Shown here: positions 61,964 to 64,000 of the stretch, piece by piece
How the letters are laid out: each line of letters opens with the position of its first letter
Position numbering within the stretch: the first letter of the stretch is position 1
Assembly: GCA_963669415.2 (NCBI GenBank)
Contig: CAXXPS010000003.1
Span: 1,302,001 to 1,366,000, forward strand
Source: JAWKWH01 sp963669415
GTDB taxonomy: Bacteria; Pseudomonadota; Alphaproteobacteria; Rhizobiales; Rhizobiaceae
Length of the DNA: 64,000 nucleotides
Direction of reading: 5' to 3'
The notes under the pieces: model-generated
Told to the model about the DNA's origin: nothing
The model's input: the letters and a program-made list of their open reading frames with translations, nothing else
The model's database searches: none
Program-made: the position numbers and the translations under genes

Positions 61964-62983
61964 TCAGGCGGCCGACGCCACCATGGCCTCGAATTCCAAC
62001 CGGATTGCCGCTTCTTTCGTTTCGTCCTGCGCGGTGCGGCTGCTCATTGCACGCTCGGCTCTTTCGGCGGCCACACCATGGAGAGCCGGTGTCGCCGAAG
62101 CCACTGCGCGCATTTCGTCCATCACACCATTGCAGTGAAGAACCACATCGCATCCTGCTGAAAAAATTGCATCCGTGCGCGATGCGAAATCCCCAGAAAG
62201 TGCTTTCATGGAGACATCATCGCTCATCAACAGGCCTTCAAAGCCAATTTCTCCCCGGATGACTTCCGAAATCATTTTGGCGGATGTGGTGGCCGGATTT
62301 TCTGCATCAATCGCCCGGTAAACAATGTGCGCTGTCATCGCCATCGGGCAATCGTTCATGGCCTTGAAGGGCAGGAAATCCGATTGTCTCAAATCTTCAA
62401 GCGGCGCATCGACCACAGGCAGTTCCAGGTGGCTGTCGGCAAAGGCACGACCATGACCCGGAATGTGCTTCATGACCGGCAAAACTCCACCGGATATCAA
62501 CCCTTGCGCCGCCGCGCGGCCAATTTCTGCGACCATTGACGGTTCGTCGCCATATGCGCGGTTGCCGATGACGTTGCTCGATCCTTCAACCGGGATATCC
62601 AGAACCGGGAGGCAATCGGCTGTAATACCCAGTTTCAGCAAATCAAATGCATGCAGTCGCGACATTGACCAAGCAGCGCGGAGGCCCGCGTCACGGTCTT
62701 TGCAGTATATCGAGCCAATTGTGGCGCCGTCGGGGTAGTTTGCGGCGATTGGAGGCCGAAGACGCTGTACGCGCCCACCTTCCTGGTCGATGAAAACAAG
62801 CGCATTCGGATTGCCGACACAATCGCGCATCTCGGCGCACAAGTCTTCAATCTGGTGCGGCTCTTCAATGTTGCGGGCGAACAGAATAAACGCCCATGGA
62901 CGCTCATTGTTGTAGAAGCTTTTTTCCTCTGGAGTGAGGTTAGTTCCCGCGGCACCGAGAATCATTGCTTTTGATTCGCTCAT
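61964..62983 (-). CDS. nagZ: beta-N-acetylhexosaminidase (NagZ family, GH3)
   Basis: The enzyme removes GlcNAc from muropeptides during peptidoglycan recycling. The 339-residue protein has FIDQEGGRVQRLRPP, KHIPGHGRAFADSH (the catalytic His loop) and SDDVSMKAL (the Asp nucleophile), all GH3 NagZ signatures. ATG 62983 (MSESKAMILG) is the family start; the frame extends to 63016. It lies between the SPOR-domain gene and scpA. Confidence 0.95.
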   Translation of the reverse strand: MSESKAMILGAAGTNLTPEEKSFYNNERPWAFILFARNIEEPHQIEDLCAEMRDCVGNPNALVFIDQEGGRVQRLRPPIAANYPDGATIGSIYCKDRDAGLRAAWSMSRLHAFDLLKLGITADCLPVLDIPVEGSSNVIGNRAYGDEPSMVAEIGRAAAQGLISGGVLPVMKHIPGHGRAFADSHLELPVVDAPLEDLRQSDFLPFKAMNDCPMAMTAHIVYRAIDAENPATTSAKMISEVIRGEIGFEGLLMSDDVSMKALSGDFASRTDAIFSAGCDVVLHCNGVMDEMRAVASATPALHGVAAERAERAMSSRTAQDETKEAAIRLEFEAMVASAA

Positions 62984-63068
62984 TCGGTGAGCATACCGTT
63001 TTCCCGCAAACGACACACCCTGCTGGTGAGGATTTGAAAACGGGCCTTACACCCGCAATTCAGTGCTC

Positions 63069-64000
63069 TCAGCGGGCGATAAAGCAGTTTGCTCCGGCGT
63101 TTTTCAGGCGGTTGCAAAGCTGGGCGGCTTCATTGCGCGAGCCACCAGCAATTCTCACCCGGTAATAGGTGCCCTTGCCCTCAATCTCGGCCCTGACGAT
63201 GTTTACCCCGCGTCCGCCGATTATGGACCCATAACGGCCCGCCATTTCAGCATAGCTTGCCTGCGCAGACGCGCGGCTTGGCTGCGATGAAATTTGCACC
63301 CACCATTCGGTGTTGGCCGCGGGTTGCGGATTGGCTGCGGCGACCTGGGTTTCAGATGCCTCTGTCTGGGTCCGGGATTCTTCTTCGCGGCGAGCCTGGG
63401 CGGCCTCTTCTTCGCGCCTGCGCGTTTCCGCGGCAGCCGCCGCAACCTGCGCTTCATATTCGGTTCGCGGTGCTGGCGTCGGGAACGGAATACCTTCTAC
63501 AACGACACCTTCATCCGCTGCTATCGTTTCGCTGCTGGCAGTTTCAACTTCAGTGTTTGTTGCAGCAACCTCTTCAGTTTGCGCGGGCTCGCTGATCTGG
63601 CGAACTTCCTCCACCTGCTCCTTTGGCGGCTCGACAGCGGCTATTTCGGTTGTCTGGCCATTATTTGCGGTTTCAGCAGTGTTCGTACCGGAATTGTCAC
63701 TGGCAGCCGGTTCGTTTTCGACAGGTTGCGCAGCATTCGCATCTTCGTTTGCATCACCGGCGCGCAGCTCGTTTGCGACATCGCCGATCGCTTCTTCCAC
63801 CGCTACGGGTTCTTCGCGCGGCACCAATGTGCCATCCGGTTTGACTATCAGCGTTCTCACCCGTCGCGGTTTGACAGCGATCAGTTCTTCAGCGGGTGCC
63901 CCCGGAGGTGTCTCGGCCTCCGGCAAAATGCGATCGTCGGCCTTTTCTGTGGGCAGTTGTTTTTCAGTCTCTTCCACGGCCGCCGTCTCGGTTTCCACCG
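63069..64000 (-). CDS. SPOR domain-containing protein, truncated by right edge
   Basis: The minus-strand frame is open to the right window edge, so the N-terminus is missing; at least 310 residues are present. Most of it is a Glu/Ala/Thr-rich low-complexity linker. The C-terminal 75 residues form a SPOR domain (WWVQISSQPSRASAQASYAEM to LCNRLKNAGANCFIAR), which binds septal peptidoglycan with denuded glycans. Two Cys (AAQLCNR, ANCFI) lie at the end. In related genomes this gene lies between argS and nagZ. It joins nagZ and the amidase genes in a division theme. Confidence 0.9.
   Translation of the reverse strand, partial: VETETAAVEETEKQLPTEKADDRILPEAETPPGAPAEELIAVKPRRVRTLIVKPDGTLVPREEPVAVEEAIGDVANELRAGDANEDANAAQPVENEPAASDNSGTNTAETANNGQTTEIAAVEPPKEQVEEVRQISEPAQTEEVAATNTEVETASSETIAADEGVVVEGIPFPTPAPRTEYEAQVAAAAAETRRREEEAAQARREEESRTQTEASETQVAAANPQPAANTEWWVQISSQPSRASAQASYAEMAGRYGSIIGGRGVNIVRAEIEGKGTYYRVRIAGGSRNEAAQLCNRLKNAGANCFIAR

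Overview
The window is chromosomal DNA of an alphaproteobacterium of the order Hyphomicrobiales (Rhizobiales), with base composition that looks mid-50s percent GC. The evidence is family content and gene order: secD-secF fused in one reading frame, an alphaproteobacterial RNase E with a long acidic insertion in its S1 domain, an NDUFA12-type complex I subunit, DUF1127, DUF2155, DUF3126, DUF6455 and BTLCP proteins, and the syntenic blocks SPOR-nagZ-scpA-scpB-tatABC-serS-surE-pcm and M48-dsbA-aroQ-accB-accC-aat. Nearly everything is core housekeeping. I see no prophage, CRISPR array, transposase gene or secretion island.

Layout. 1-2410: end-truncated AsmA/DUF3971 envelope protein, divergent from a peroxiredoxin and a ferritin-like protein. 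3.8-10.5 kb: envelope growth and translation termination (M23 peptidase, prfB, PBP1A, AmiC-type amidase). 11.2-14.1 kb: RNase E. 14.3-19.6 kb: BepA-like protease, DsbA-like protein, aroQ, accBC, aat. 19.6-24.1 kb: DUF2155, NDUFA12, exported Cys-rich protein, DMT exporter, acetyltransferase, gatB. 24.3-30.7 kb: small conserved proteins, rhomboid, PAS, PilZ, BTLCP, gamma-carbonic anhydrase. 30.8-37.3 kb: cysE, crotonase, two alpha/beta hydrolases, sfsA, map, radC, CMD protein. 37.6-39.3 kb: trigger factor and tRNA-Leu. 39.6 kb: a 46-codon DUF1127 gene with an RNA module. 39.9-44.2 kb: acetyltransferase, lipoprotein, trmFO, unknown exported protein, dienoyl-CoA isomerase-like protein. 44.2-51.6 kb: a long leftward run yajC-secDF-Mth938-NDUFAF6-like-unknown-sterol desaturase-DUF4153. 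51.7-63 kb: DUF815 ATPase, NlpD-like M23 protein, pcm-surE-serS, tatCBA, an orphan ABC ATPase, scpBA, nagZ. The right edge cuts a SPOR-domain gene.

The points of most interest are mostly outside the large ORFs. (1) The DUF1127 gene is followed by three hairpins in a row, each showing CCUCCUCCC in its loop, which is the arrangement of the CcsR/Cuckoo sRNA family. (2) prfB is encoded in two frames joined by a canonical CUU UGA C +1 frameshift site. (3) The NDUFAF6-like squalene/phytoene-synthase-family gene is split by one extra base in a T4 run. (4) A probable stand-alone sRNA of about 115 nt with four hairpins and its own promoter lies upstream of the rhomboid gene. (5) Two unrelated elements of 265-269 bp, each with 32-bp imperfect terminal inverted repeats, sit between genes and look like MITEs. 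(6) A perfect FNR/FixK box precedes the Cys-rich DUF6455 gene. (7) Two TGACGTCA palindromes 42 bp apart lie in a divergent promoter region.

Functionally the window groups into envelope biogenesis and division (PBP1A, amidase, two LytM proteins, NagZ, SPOR, SecDF/YajC, Tat), translation and protein quality (prfB, gatB, serS, aat, map, tig, trmFO, tRNA-Leu, pcm), and respiration-linked or regulatory small genes.
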